This document shows positions 1 through 5,808 of a stretch of DNA of 15,849 nt, in pieces. Each line of letters starts with the position of its first letter. The first letter of the stretch is position 1. The translations under genes and the position numbers were made by a program. A model generated the notes under the pieces. The model saw nothing but the letters and a program-made list of their open reading frames with translations. It was not told the DNA's origin and ran no database searches. The DNA comes from Alphaproteobacteria bacterium UBA3637. GTDB taxonomy: Bacteria; Pseudomonadota; Alphaproteobacteria; CAAHEQ01; UBA3637. The stretch covers positions 1-15,849 of the forward strand of contig DFKU01000041.1 of NCBI GenBank assembly GCA_002373615.1. Direction: 5' to 3'.

Positions 1-323
1 TTAAACGGAAAAGTCAAATCATTTTCATGGGTGGCCACATAGCGCGCAAAAGGCACCGTTAAATCATACCTGAGGCCCATTTTGGCTTCTTCAGGGCCAT
101 CTGCCTGCAAGCGTCCCAACACATACATTTCTTTGTTGGTATCAGCGCTTTTAGACAATAATACTTCCAACTTTTCCACAATCGGTGTTTCAATGGAGCA
201 AAATCCATGACCTTCAAAAACAGCGCGCACTTTATCCAAAATCTGTTGTTCCAAAAGACGTTCTGAGGGTAAATATTCCGGAAATCCTGTCACGGTTGAT
301 GCTTTGATAATTGGGCTGGCCAT
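1..323 (-). CDS. hisS: Histidyl-tRNA synthetase, N-terminal part (cut by window edge)
   Basis: Class II aminoacyl-tRNA synthetase that charges tRNA-His in the cytoplasm. Only the first 107 residues lie in the window; the frame runs open off the left edge. The start is the ATG at 323-321, preceded by AAAGGAG. Recognition rests on the N-terminal 'GFPEYLP..R' region, the 'SIETPIVEKLEVL' stretch around residues 43-55, and the hallmark 'LRYDLTVPFARYVA' at about residues 84-97, which begins the ATP-binding motif 2 region of HisRS. The insert 'KEMYVLGRLQADGPEEAK' before this motif suits a HisRS subtype that carries extra residues there (family knowledge from memory). It is transcribed in the same direction as the glycosyltransferase gene upstream but has its own promoter. 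The identification is secure; the gene is incomplete only because of the window. Confidence 0.93.
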   Translation of the reverse strand, partial: MASPIIKASTVTGFPEYLPSERLLEQQILDKVRAVFEGHGFCSIETPIVEKLEVLLSKSADTNKEMYVLGRLQADGPEEAKMGLRYDLTVPFARYVATHENDLTFPF

Positions 324-348
324 AATTTTCTCCTTTGATAATGGGGCT

Positions 349-377
349 ATTATACCAAAAAAAAGGAAAAAGGGCAA
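349..377 (-). promoter_or_regulatory. Promoter of hisS
   Basis: Read on the minus strand, TTGCCC (377-372) and a perfect TATAAT (354-349) are separated by 17 bp. This places the transcription start about 20 bases before the hisS ATG. It lies between the glycosyltransferase stop codon and hisS, so hisS can be expressed independently. Confidence 0.6.
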
Positions 378-381
378 GAAA

Positions 382-1275
382 CTATTTCATATATCGCATT
401 TTCCACAGGCGAAAAAGGCTCTTAAAGGATAACTGATATTTTTTAATAATGCCTTTTTCAAATAAAAATTGAAGTTGGGATAAAGTATAATGTGCAAGAT
501 CTTTATCTTTTGTTTTATAGACTTTATTCACCATCATTTTGACAGCCACATTCATGCGTTTTTGTGCCAAAGCTAAATCAGGTCTGTCTTTATAAAAATC
601 ATACACATATTTGATGCCTGTTAAATAAGAGTCCACTTTTTTTTGAGTAAAGGCGGATCTGGTAATACTGGATCCTTCTTCACGATAATAATAGCATGGG
701 ATTTTTGTGGTGGCATATGAGTCAATTTGCCCCATTAAGGTAGTCAGAAAAGGCCAATCTTCAAAATAAATGCCCGGGATAAAGCGGTGCATTTTTAAAA
801 TATCGGCGCGATAAAGTTTATTCCAGGCACTGGAGTGAATTTTTCTATTCTGAATAAAATCGGCCAGGGGATGATGATAAATCTGATAGTTATAAGAAAT
901 TGATTTTTTATTTTTCTTTTTTGCTTCAGAGGCAACCAAAGGCACATTTGAATCCGTGGCAATTTTTACCATGGTTTCTAAGGCATTTTGGGGAATAGCA
1001 TCATCAGAATCCAAAAAGAAAATATAATCCCCGCTTGCCTTATCCAGTCCTGTATTCCTGGCCCCAGATAAACCTTGATTTTCCTGCGAAATAATTTTAA
1101 AGCGCTTATCCTTTTGGGCATAATGATTTAAAATACCCAAGCTGTTATCCGTTGAACCATCATTCACGCAAATGATTTCAAAATCTTGAAATGTTTGAGA
1201 TAAAACCGAATCCAAGCATTCCGGTAAGTATTTTTCGGTGTTATAGACTGGAATAACAATTGAAACTTTAGACAT
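382..1275 (-). CDS. Family 2 glycosyltransferase
   Basis: A 297-residue cytoplasmic or membrane-associated inverting glycosyltransferase of the GT-A fold. It would transfer a sugar from a nucleotide-sugar donor to a surface glycan or lipid acceptor; donor and acceptor cannot be read from the sequence. Family signs are the opening 'VSIVIPVYNTEKYL' (residues 4-17), 'CVNDGSTDNS' (36-45), 'ENQGLSGARNTGL' (65-77) and the metal-binding DxD-type 'FLDSDD' (87-92). The C-terminal 100 residues are basic with no clear membrane span, and the length is usual for stand-alone WaaB/EpsH-type enzymes. The ATG follows AAAGGAG at a good distance. It is a single gene with a likely promoter just upstream, between metK and hisS, and no polysaccharide cluster is visible, so its pathway is unknown. 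Confidence 0.88.
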   Translation of the reverse strand: MSKVSIVIPVYNTEKYLPECLDSVLSQTFQDFEIICVNDGSTDNSLGILNHYAQKDKRFKIISQENQGLSGARNTGLDKASGDYIFFLDSDDAIPQNALETMVKIATDSNVPLVASEAKKKNKKSISYNYQIYHHPLADFIQNRKIHSSAWNKLYRADILKMHRFIPGIYFEDWPFLTTLMGQIDSYATTKIPCYYYREEGSSITRSAFTQKKVDSYLTGIKYVYDFYKDRPDLALAQKRMNVAVKMMVNKVYKTKDKDLAHYTLSQLQFLFEKGIIKKYQLSFKSLFRLWKMRYMK

Positions 1276-1287
1276 AAAAAAACTCCT

Positions 1288-1327
1288 TTGTTATGATAAC
1301 AATAACATCTTTTTCCGGATCATGCAA
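1288..1327 (-). promoter_or_regulatory. Promoter and palindromic operator candidate of the glycosyltransferase gene
   Basis: On the minus strand TTGCAT (1327-1322) and TATTGT (1304-1299) are 17 bp apart. A perfect 15-bp palindrome, TTGTTATGATAACAA, occupies 1288-1302. It overlaps the -10 box and touches the AAAGGAG ribosome site (1289-1283). It could be a repressor operator, or a small hairpin at the ribosome site. The -10 matches the consensus at only four of six positions. Confidence 0.4.
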
Positions 1328-1332
1328 TGAAA

Positions 1333-2340
1333 TTATAAAGAAGTAACTCCTTTTTTACAAAGTTCAGCAAAAATTGGCCTATGTAACCCTAAACTTTCAA
1401 TCAGTTCAGTCGGTGTTTTGTTGATGGACAGGTTGAGTTCTTTGCGTTCATTCCCCTTGATTGTTTTGATGACAGCACTGGGGAGTTCTGCCCGTCCAAT
1501 GCAGGAGGACAGGAACACAAAACACGCATCATTATCGGCCAGATATTGCACTGCCAAGCGGCGGGCGTAGAGGTTCAAGGTTAAATCAGCCTTGCTGGCA
1601 TCCTTGGTCCAAGGGCTTCCGCCCCCAATCGGGCAAGCTGTAGAATAAAAATCACAAGCGAGTTTCCGACCGGTCACACCACAATCGGCCACTGCCGAAT
1701 GGGTTTGATACACGCCCGTCCCATTGACGATGATCTTGTCGGGGACTTCCCCCAAAGTGTCACAGATGAACTCTTCCAGGCTTTCGGGGGTTAACATTGG
1801 GACAGCCGCAATGGCTGTTTCAATGTGGCCATCGTCCCCCAAGGTAATCTGGGTTTTAATGTCAATCCCCAAGTTATCGCTTTGACGTGCTTTCATGTAA
1901 AGAGCATTGTTTAATTTTTTGGCCAGGAACAGTTCGCGGTTAATCAGTCCATCGCCCTGACAGGCAAAACCCACAAATACCCCTTGGTCGCCCCAGCCAT
2001 TCTGCCGGACACCCTGACCAATATCAGATGATTGCACCCCGATCAAGTTCAGGATCTTGATTTGGTTAATGTCAATGGCGTGCTTCCCCCAAATCGTGGC
2101 ATAGCGTTCATCATACCCGACTTCGCGCAAGGCTTGTCGGACATAATCCTTAATCCCTGTCATATCCACACGACCGGTTACTTCGCCGCCCAAGATGACG
2201 TTGTTATCCTTTACCATCACCTCAACGGCATATCTGACCTCAGGGTCTTGCTCAATCATTCTATCTAAAATATAACTTGAAATGTAATCGGCTGTTTTAT
2301 CTGGGTGGCCAATCGACACCGCTTCTGCTGTTTTACGCAT
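1333..2340 (-). CDS. metK: S-adenosylmethionine synthetase, compact divergent form
   Basis: Makes S-adenosylmethionine from methionine and ATP in the cytoplasm. Visible motifs: 'GHPDK' (residues 11-15, ATP site), 'GWGDQG' (115-120, equivalent of GAGDQG), 'DCGVTGRK' (219-226), and 'GGGSPWTKD' (239-247) followed by the conserved Asp at about 252. Oddities: 335 residues rather than about 380-400; the active-site loop before GDQG is much shorter than in the E. coli enzyme; the usual GGGAFSxKD reads GGGSPWTKD; and the tail stops after 'HRPIFAELCKKG', lacking the terminal YGHFGR region. The core catalytic residues I can place are present, so it is probably active. The coding sequence is visibly richer in G+C than its neighbours, suggesting transfer or a different expression class. 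The ATG follows AGGAG at 8 bases. Its leader carries a SAM-II-like element, fitting feedback by its own product. Confidence 0.88.
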   Translation of the reverse strand: MRKTAEAVSIGHPDKTADYISSYILDRMIEQDPEVRYAVEVMVKDNNVILGGEVTGRVDMTGIKDYVRQALREVGYDERYATIWGKHAIDINQIKILNLIGVQSSDIGQGVRQNGWGDQGVFVGFACQGDGLINRELFLAKKLNNALYMKARQSDNLGIDIKTQITLGDDGHIETAIAAVPMLTPESLEEFICDTLGEVPDKIIVNGTGVYQTHSAVADCGVTGRKLACDFYSTACPIGGGSPWTKDASKADLTLNLYARRLAVQYLADNDACFVFLSSCIGRAELPSAVIKTIKGNERKELNLSINKTPTELIESLGLHRPIFAELCKKGVTSL

Positions 2341-2348
2341 AACGCACT

Positions 2349-2398
2349 CTCCTATTTAGTCCGCTTTAGTGGGACAAGTCGGCTTAAATCCACATCAC
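2349..2398 (-). promoter_or_regulatory. SAM-II-like riboswitch in the metK leader
   Basis: The minus-strand leader contains GTGG (2393-2390), an L1-like loop reading ATTTAAGCCGACTTGTC, CCAC (2372-2369), then TAAAGC and GGACTAAATAGGAG. This is the order of the SAM-II class: P1 stem GUGG/CCAC, a GAUUU...CCG..CUUG loop, and a terminal CUAAAnAGG that carries the ribosome site. GUCC (2375-2372) can pair with GGAC (2362-2359) as a pseudoknot strand. AGGAG (2353-2349) ends the element 8 bases before the ATG, so ligand binding could block translation, as known for SAM-II. P1 is short (4 bp) and the pseudoknot pairing is my own reading. The consensus is from memory, not from a covariance search; SAM-V, a close relative, is an alternative. 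Confidence 0.66.
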
Positions 2399-2423
2399 CC
2401 CATCACCCGATGAGGTTGGAATC

Positions 2424-2452
2424 ATTTTGCCATACTTCTTTAGGAATGTCAA
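2424..2452 (-). promoter_or_regulatory. Promoter of metK
   Basis: On the minus strand a perfect TTGACA (2452-2447) and CAAAAT (2429-2424) are 17 bp apart. This predicts a leader of roughly 75 bases, enough to hold the SAM-II-like element and little else. A tandem GGGTGATG repeat (about 2393-2408) sits at the start of the leader. Confidence 0.65.
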
Positions 2453-2459
2453 GAGGTAT

Positions 2460-2485
2460 AAAAAAGTCGCCTTATGGGGCGACTT
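2460..2485 (-). terminator. Intrinsic terminator, minus strand
   Basis: An 8-bp perfect stem, AAGTCGCC (2464-2471) with GGCGACTT (2478-2485) and a 6-base loop, is followed on the minus strand by a run of six T. It points leftward and ends just before the metK promoter, yet no intact minus-strand gene lies directly upstream of it. See the remnant at 2484-2579. Confidence 0.7.
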
Positions 2486-2579
2486 ATTCTTTAGTGGTGA
2501 AGAATATCTTGTCGAAGGAGAGTTTAACTCCCCCAAAATCAACTTGACTTTTTATAAAAGTTACTCTGCCATATGTTTG
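2484..2579 (-). pseudogene. Possible C-terminal remnant of a lost gene
   Basis: A 31-codon minus-strand frame with no start codon, beginning directly after a stop codon. It ends in TAA that overlaps the terminator at 2460-2485. The peptide (ending 'VKLSFDKIFFTTKE') has a natural-looking mix of residues, and the stop-plus-terminator arrangement is what the 3' end of a deleted gene would leave. No family is recognised. Chance openness over this length is quite possible. Confidence 0.2.
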
Positions 2580-2606
2580 TTACTGACCTGAATAAAGGAG
2601 GCAAAA

Positions 2607-3269
2607 ATGGAAGAAGAAATTTTTGATAATAAAAAAATAACAGATATCTTTTATGATGATGATAAAATGGGTTACAATGGTGTTAGAGCTGCCCGCATTA
2701 CCAGAAAGTTTAACCAGGATGGGACGCTTGCTTCTATAGAAATCCAAGATAACTCAACTAGAGAATCGTTGATTGAACAGTATCAAAAAGGGAAAGTTGT
2801 TGAAATAATAAAACGTCATGATGAAGTTTATGAACATTTTGATGCGAAGGGAAATCAGATTAAAGTTAGGGAATACTCTAGGGGTGATGGCTTTACCAAA
2901 AAAACAACACGCAATCCTAAAGGTGAAATAATAAAACAAGAAATTGATCATTATGATGATAAAAAAGTTACAATAAAACCAAAACGAAACGGGTTAAGAA
3001 GGCTGTTAGATACTTTCAAAGGCAAAAAAGATGGGACATCTTTTGAATATGAAGGAAGCGGTCGTGGAACGGTCGTGGATAAATTAGCTGAAATTGATTC
3101 AAAAAAAGAAATGGATAGGCAAAGAAAAAAGCGGGCTTTAGTAGCAGAATATCGGCATGAAAAGGTAGACCTTCTTGGAGGATGGGGGCATATGGTATTC
3201 CGTCATAAGGCTCCAAACCCAAAAGTACAAAAGGCTTTGGAAAAATATCTGAAAAAAGAAGGCAGATAG
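2607..3269 (+). CDS. Hypothetical charged protein with YwqK/YD-like strand repeats
   Basis: A 220-residue protein of unknown function with no signal peptide or membrane span, so probably cytoplasmic. Residues 28-125 show successive short beta-strand units of the type 'KFNQDGTLASIEIQD', 'HFDAKGNQIKVREY' and 'NPKGEIIKQEIDHYDD', with a turn (DG, KG) every 20 or so residues. This resembles MORN/YwqK or YD-type repeats, but I cannot assign a family. Residues 125-185 are strongly basic and helical, and the tail holds a 'GGWGHMVFRHKAPNPKVQKALEKYL' type segment. The ATG is preceded by AAAGGAGG at ideal spacing, and a strong terminator follows, so it is a real single-gene unit. A TTGACT -35-like box lies at 2544-2549, but I see no good -10. 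It could be an effector or immunity-type protein; nothing here proves that. Confidence 0.75.
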   Translation: MEEEIFDNKKITDIFYDDDKMGYNGVRAARITRKFNQDGTLASIEIQDNSTRESLIEQYQKGKVVEIIKRHDEVYEHFDAKGNQIKVREYSRGDGFTKKTTRNPKGEIIKQEIDHYDDKKVTIKPKRNGLRRLLDTFKGKKDGTSFEYEGSGRGTVVDKLAEIDSKKEMDRQRKKRALVAEYRHEKVDLLGGWGHMVFRHKAPNPKVQKALEKYLKKEGR

Positions 3270-3281
3270 TTTTTAAATACC

Positions 3282-3311
3282 AACCTCGGATTCATCCGGG
3301 GTTATTTTTTT
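3282..3311 (+). terminator. Intrinsic terminator after the 2607-3269 gene
   Basis: AACCTCGGAT (3282-3291) pairs with ATCCGGGGTT (3294-3303) over 10 bp with one G-T pair and a tiny loop. A run of seven T (3305-3311) follows. It lies 12 bases after the stop codon. Confidence 0.85.
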
Positions 3312-3477
3312 GCCTTGAGTTCGAGTCTCATACCACGCATACAAACAGCGTCAAAAAACTTAAAACGTAATAAAATCAAGCGCTTTTAAGATGTTGAGTT
3401 CGATTGTTTATAAAAATAGGTACTTTTTGTGTGAAGTCCAATGTAAATTGGCTGATGCACAATTTATCCCTCATTAT

Positions 3478-3536
3478 ATTCGGGAGCGCCTCCGGCGTCC
3501 TGTCTACGGGGCACAAAGCGCCCCTTGCCACCGAAT
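3478..3536. repeat. GC-rich palindromic island (REP/MITE-like candidate)
   Basis: A sharply GC-rich block in AT-rich surroundings. It is bounded by ATTCGG (3478-3483) and CCGAAT (3531-3536) as inverted ends, with two nested hairpins inside: CGCC-TCC-GGCG (3487-3497) and GGGGC with GCCCC (3508-3512 and 3520-3524). The layout suggests a folded RNA or a short palindromic repeat. No second copy occurs in this window, so calling it a dispersed repeat is inference. Confidence 0.4.
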
Positions 3537-3570
3537 CGGCTTAAATGCTTGAAAATAAACTGCACAAAAT

Positions 3571-3595
3571 AAAAAGTGTCCAGTGGACAATTTTT
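3571..3595. terminator. Symmetric terminator-like hairpin
   Basis: AAAAA-G-TGTCC (3571-3581), AGT loop, GGACA-A-TTTTT (3585-3595). The stem has one internal mismatch and is flanked by A5 and T5, so it would give a U tail on either strand. It may be a bidirectional terminator, or the end of the mobile-looking element next to it. Confidence 0.45.
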
Positions 3596-3784
3596 ATGCT
3601 TAGAAGCAATGAAACACAATGAATTCAAGTGGTAACGCAGAAATATAAAAACAAGATAAGAGTTTCTCATTCGATTAGGTTGTCCTCTGGCAGATATCCT
3701 CAGTCAAATAAGAAACAAAATCATCAAGTCCTTTTATGCGTTCTACAGCGGATTTTTTTATTCCTTAAAAAATGCTTCGATAAT

Positions 3785-4093
3785 AAAAAAGCGGGATCGT
3801 TCTGTTGCTAGGTGACCCCAATCCCCACTGAAGCGTACAAATAGCCCCAGAATCAATCGTTACATCAGATACCTAAATTAGGCAGCCATTGCAACTGGTG
3901 CAAAATTATCATTTGCATTTATTTTTTTTAGCGCGATAACGGTGCTACCATGCCGAACAGCCAACGAAATCTTTACTATGCGTGTCAACGCTGTTTCGCC
4001 CCCTTTTTTTGGTGGAGGCGTCGGGTACTGCCCCCGAGTCCACTACACCTATTCCATTTGTCTTCTACTGTTATAGTCCTGCCAAAGCAAGAC
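3785..4093 (-). ncRNA. ssrA: Transfer-messenger RNA, circularly permuted alphaproteobacterial type
   Basis: Rescues stalled ribosomes by trans-translation. On the minus strand the acceptor piece comes first: T-stem TCGGG/CCCGA with loop GGCAGTA, then CGCCTCC (4020-4014), discriminator A and an encoded CCA (4012-4010). Six A follow, then GGGGGCG (4003-3997), which pairs with CGCCTCC to form the 7-bp acceptor stem. Pair 3-70 is G-U, the alanine identity signal. The coding piece continues with GAAACAGCGTTGACACG, typical of tmRNA, and the tag frame at 3916-3878 encodes ANDNFAPVAMAA plus TAA. The RNA ends in a hairpin (ATCCCGC at 3797-3791) followed by six T. The 5' end is inferred from the promoter. 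This acceptor-first order is the permuted gene known from alphaproteobacteria; mature RNA would be two pieces if the A6 linker is removed. Confidence 0.95.
3878..3916 (-). other. tmRNA proteolysis tag reading frame
   Basis: Twelve codons from the resume codon GCA to TAA: ANDNFAPVAMAA. The ANDNFA start is common in alphaproteobacterial tags, and the hydrophobic AA end is the ClpXP-type degradation signal. An A-rich run (about 3920-3929) precedes the resume codon. Confidence 0.93.
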
Positions 4094-4099
4094 ATTTTA

Positions 4100-4127
4100 A
4101 TTATACCATATTTTCTTAAAAAGTCAA
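4100..4127 (-). promoter_or_regulatory. Promoter of the tmRNA
   Basis: On the minus strand TTGACT (4127-4122) and a perfect TATAAT (4105-4100) are 16 bp apart. It is a strong promoter, as expected for an abundant stable RNA, and is divergent from the lipoprotein promoter about 40 bp away. Confidence 0.8.
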
Positions 4128-4167
4128 ATAATCAAAAGAATAGTTTTCATAAAATTAAAATTCCCTC

Positions 4168-4196
4168 TTGCTTTTTATTCAAAAACGCTCTATGCT
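4168..4196 (+). promoter_or_regulatory. Promoter of the OmpA/Pal-like lipoprotein gene
   Basis: TTGCTT (4168-4173) and TATGCT (4191-4196) are separated by 17 bp, giving a leader of about 30 bases before the ATG at 4234. Confidence 0.6.
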
Positions 4197-4233
4197 ACTT
4201 AACGGAGTTTAATTTAATAAAGGAGTAATTATT

Positions 4234-4677
4234 ATGAAAAAACAAATTTTAGCTTTAGTAATGGGGACAGCCCTTTTAAGCGGTTGTTCTTATTTGTGTG
4301 AAGAATGTCAAGATGGTACCTGTGCTGCAGAACCACAAAAGGTTGTGTTCACTTCTGCCCCAACTTTGTTCGCTTTTAATTCTGATCAATTAAATACCGC
4401 GGACAAAGATGCTTTGGATAAAGCTGTGAAACAAATCAAAGCCGAAAAACCATCCAAAGTTTTGGTGAAAGCCTATGCTGATTCAACAGGTCCTGCAGAA
4501 TACAACTTGGCTTTATCACAAAGACGTGCCGATGCTGTGGCTGCTTACTTGGTCAAAGAAGGTGTTTGTAAGAAATCCATTACCGCTAAAGGGTATGGTT
4601 CAACAACAGCCTTTGATGCAAAAGAAACAGCAGCAGGACGTGCACAAAATCGTCGTGCCGTGATTGTTATCGACTAA
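4234..4677 (+). CDS. OmpA/Pal-family peptidoglycan-associated lipoprotein
   Basis: A 147-residue outer-membrane lipoprotein that would bind peptidoglycan from the periplasmic side. The signal peptide ends in the lipobox LLSG-Cys18. A short cysteine-bearing linker follows (Cys22, 25, 30), then a full OmpA-like domain from about residue 36 to the end. That domain holds 'FAFNSDQL' (46-53), 'YADSTG..EYN..LSQRRADAVAAYL' (81-106) and 'GRAQNRRAVIVI' (135-146); Asp83 and Arg140 match the residues that contact diaminopimelate in this family. It is a little shorter than typical Pal. No tol genes are nearby, so whether it is the Tol-Pal protein itself or a paralogue is open; the extra cysteines beside the lipidated one are unusual. 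AAAGGAG precedes the ATG, and the gene has its own promoter and terminator. Confidence 0.88.
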   Translation: MKKQILALVMGTALLSGCSYLCEECQDGTCAAEPQKVVFTSAPTLFAFNSDQLNTADKDALDKAVKQIKAEKPSKVLVKAYADSTGPAEYNLALSQRRADAVAAYLVKEGVCKKSITAKGYGSTTAFDAKETAAGRAQNRRAVIVID

Positions 4678-4696
4678 TCATAAAGCTCTCTGTTTT

Positions 4697-4729
4697 TCGG
4701 GTAAAGTTTCGACTTTGCCCGATTTTTTT
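4697..4729 (+). terminator. Intrinsic terminator after the lipoprotein gene
   Basis: An 11-bp stem TCGGGTAAAGT/ACTTTGCCCGA (4697-4707 with 4712-4722, one T-G pair) closed by a stable TTCG tetraloop and followed by seven T. Confidence 0.93.
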
Positions 4730-4741
4730 ATAAAAAAAGGA

Positions 4742-4770
4742 TTGTATTTATCTTTTTTTTATTCTATACT
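4742..4770 (+). promoter_or_regulatory. Promoter of the Sel1-repeat gene unit
   Basis: TTGTAT (4742-4747) and TATACT (4765-4770) with a 17-bp spacer, directly after the preceding terminator; the leader is about 26 bases. Confidence 0.65.
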
Positions 4771-4802
4771 TTTTGAAAAGGTAGATATAAGGGAGAATAA
4801 AT

Positions 4803-5798
4803 ATGTTCAAAAAAATATTTTTATTAAGTTGTTTGACTTTTTTTCCTTTTACAGGGCAAGCCGATTTTACTTCAGCTGAAGAGGCATTTAAAGATCACCG
4901 CTATTCCGTTGCGTTCAGGCAATTTTTGCCGGAAGCGGATAAAGGTGATTTTAGATCCCAATACTATGTCGGTTATTTATATTTGTACGGCTTAGGAGTC
5001 ACGAAAAATGAAGAAAAAGCATTAGAATATCTTCGTGCTTCAGCGGACCAAGATTATGATACGGCTCAAGCTTTACTTGGTTTCTTATATGATGAAGGAC
5101 GTTTGGTGCCTTTAGATAAGAAAAAAGCAATTTCGTATTATAAAAAAGCGGCAGATCGTGGGAATACATCGGCTCTGTTGAATTTAGGCTTAGCCTATTA
5201 TAAAGGAGAAGGGGTCTCCAAAAATGATCAGATGGCTATCAGTATGCTGGAAAAAGTTCCTTTGGATCAGCAACCTTTGGCCGGACGCTATTTGGGGGAA
5301 ATTTATTTGGCTAATCAAAATTTGCCAAACCGTTATCAAAAAGCTGTGAATGTTTATTCTTCCAGTGCAAAAAATGGGGATATAGGTTCTTTTTTTGCAT
5401 TGGGACAAATTTATTCTAATGCTGATTTTGAAATGATGGATAAAAATAAAGCATTGAATTTTTATACCTATGCTGCTGCTGAAGGTTATGTCCCAGCCCA
5501 ATATTTATTGGGAACAATGTACGTGAATGGAGATGGAACAGAACGTAATTTGTTTTTGGGGCATGCTTGGTTGGAATTGGCTGCAAATAATCGTTACGAG
5601 CCTGCGATTTCTGCTATATCGCAATTGGATGCAGATATGACACTTTCTGAAATTGAAAGTTCTAAGAAAGAATTTATGCGTTTGCAAAAAGAAGTGCTGG
5701 GTAAGATGGAATCGCCTTTTGTTGTGGAAGAACGTATTCTTGCCGAACAAGCCGCTATTACCCCTGTTGAAACACGTACCAGACGGCGCCGTCGTTAA
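4803..5798 (+). CDS. Secreted Sel1-repeat (TPR-like) protein
   Basis: A 331-residue periplasmic protein of Sel1-like repeats, a helix-turn-helix solenoid used for protein-protein contacts. A signal peptide is seen at residues 1-20 ('LLSCLTFFPFTGQA'; Cys10 could be taken for a lipobox but the context is weak). About six repeats follow: 50-83, 87-120, 123-154, 159-190, 194-227 and 230-263, with the marks 'A..YVGYLYLYGLGV..N..KAL.YL..SA' and 'AQYLLGTMYVNGDGTERN'. The tail (270-331) is helical and ends in RTRRRRR. AGGGAG precedes the ATG. It is the first gene of a unit with the small membrane protein, whose ribosome site begins at its stop codon. Sel1 proteins often act in envelope stress or surface assembly; no partner can be named here. 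Confidence 0.87.
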   Translation: MFKKIFLLSCLTFFPFTGQADFTSAEEAFKDHRYSVAFRQFLPEADKGDFRSQYYVGYLYLYGLGVTKNEEKALEYLRASADQDYDTAQALLGFLYDEGRLVPLDKKKAISYYKKAADRGNTSALLNLGLAYYKGEGVSKNDQMAISMLEKVPLDQQPLAGRYLGEIYLANQNLPNRYQKAVNVYSSSAKNGDIGSFFALGQIYSNADFEMMDKNKALNFYTYAAAEGYVPAQYLLGTMYVNGDGTERNLFLGHAWLELAANNRYEPAISAISQLDADMTLSEIESSKKEFMRLQKEVLGKMESPFVVEERILAEQAAITPVETRTRRRRR

Positions 5799-5808
5799 GG
5801 AGAACAAT

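Larger units (their letters stand above)
3312..3784. other. Intergenic region without a convincing gene
   Basis: About 470 bases between the terminator of the plus-strand gene and the 3' end of the tmRNA. Frames here lack ribosome sites or starts. It holds a GC-rich palindromic island (3478-3536), a symmetric hairpin (3571-3595), two copies of TTGAGTTCGA (3315-3324 and 3394-3403), and a 29-codon open minus-strand stretch (3675-3764, ending 'FVSYLTEDICQRTT') with no start codon that may be another gene remnant. I see no tRNA or promoter I would defend. Confidence 0.5.

Noticed and set aside
3311..3340. tRNA 3'-end-like stretch (TGAG-TTCGAGT-CTCA followed by ACCACGCA)
   Set aside because: Only a 4-bp T-stem; no acceptor partner, D-arm or anticodon arm upstream, where a terminator lies instead. 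A short TTGAGTTCGA repeat occurs again at 3394, which argues for a repeat rather than a tRNA.
3464..3670. 68-codon minus-strand frame across the GC-rich island
   Set aside because: No ribosome site; its codons simply read through the palindromic island and the hairpin. Better explained as structured DNA or RNA.
3629..4228. Plus-strand frames across the tmRNA region
   Set aside because: They run antisense to the tmRNA and its promoter and have no ribosome sites.
5653..5808. Longer start for the small membrane protein
   Set aside because: It would lie in another frame inside the Sel1 gene, giving an arginine- and leucine-rich antisense-like head. The ATG at 5809 has AAGGAG at proper spacing and opens a normal membrane protein.
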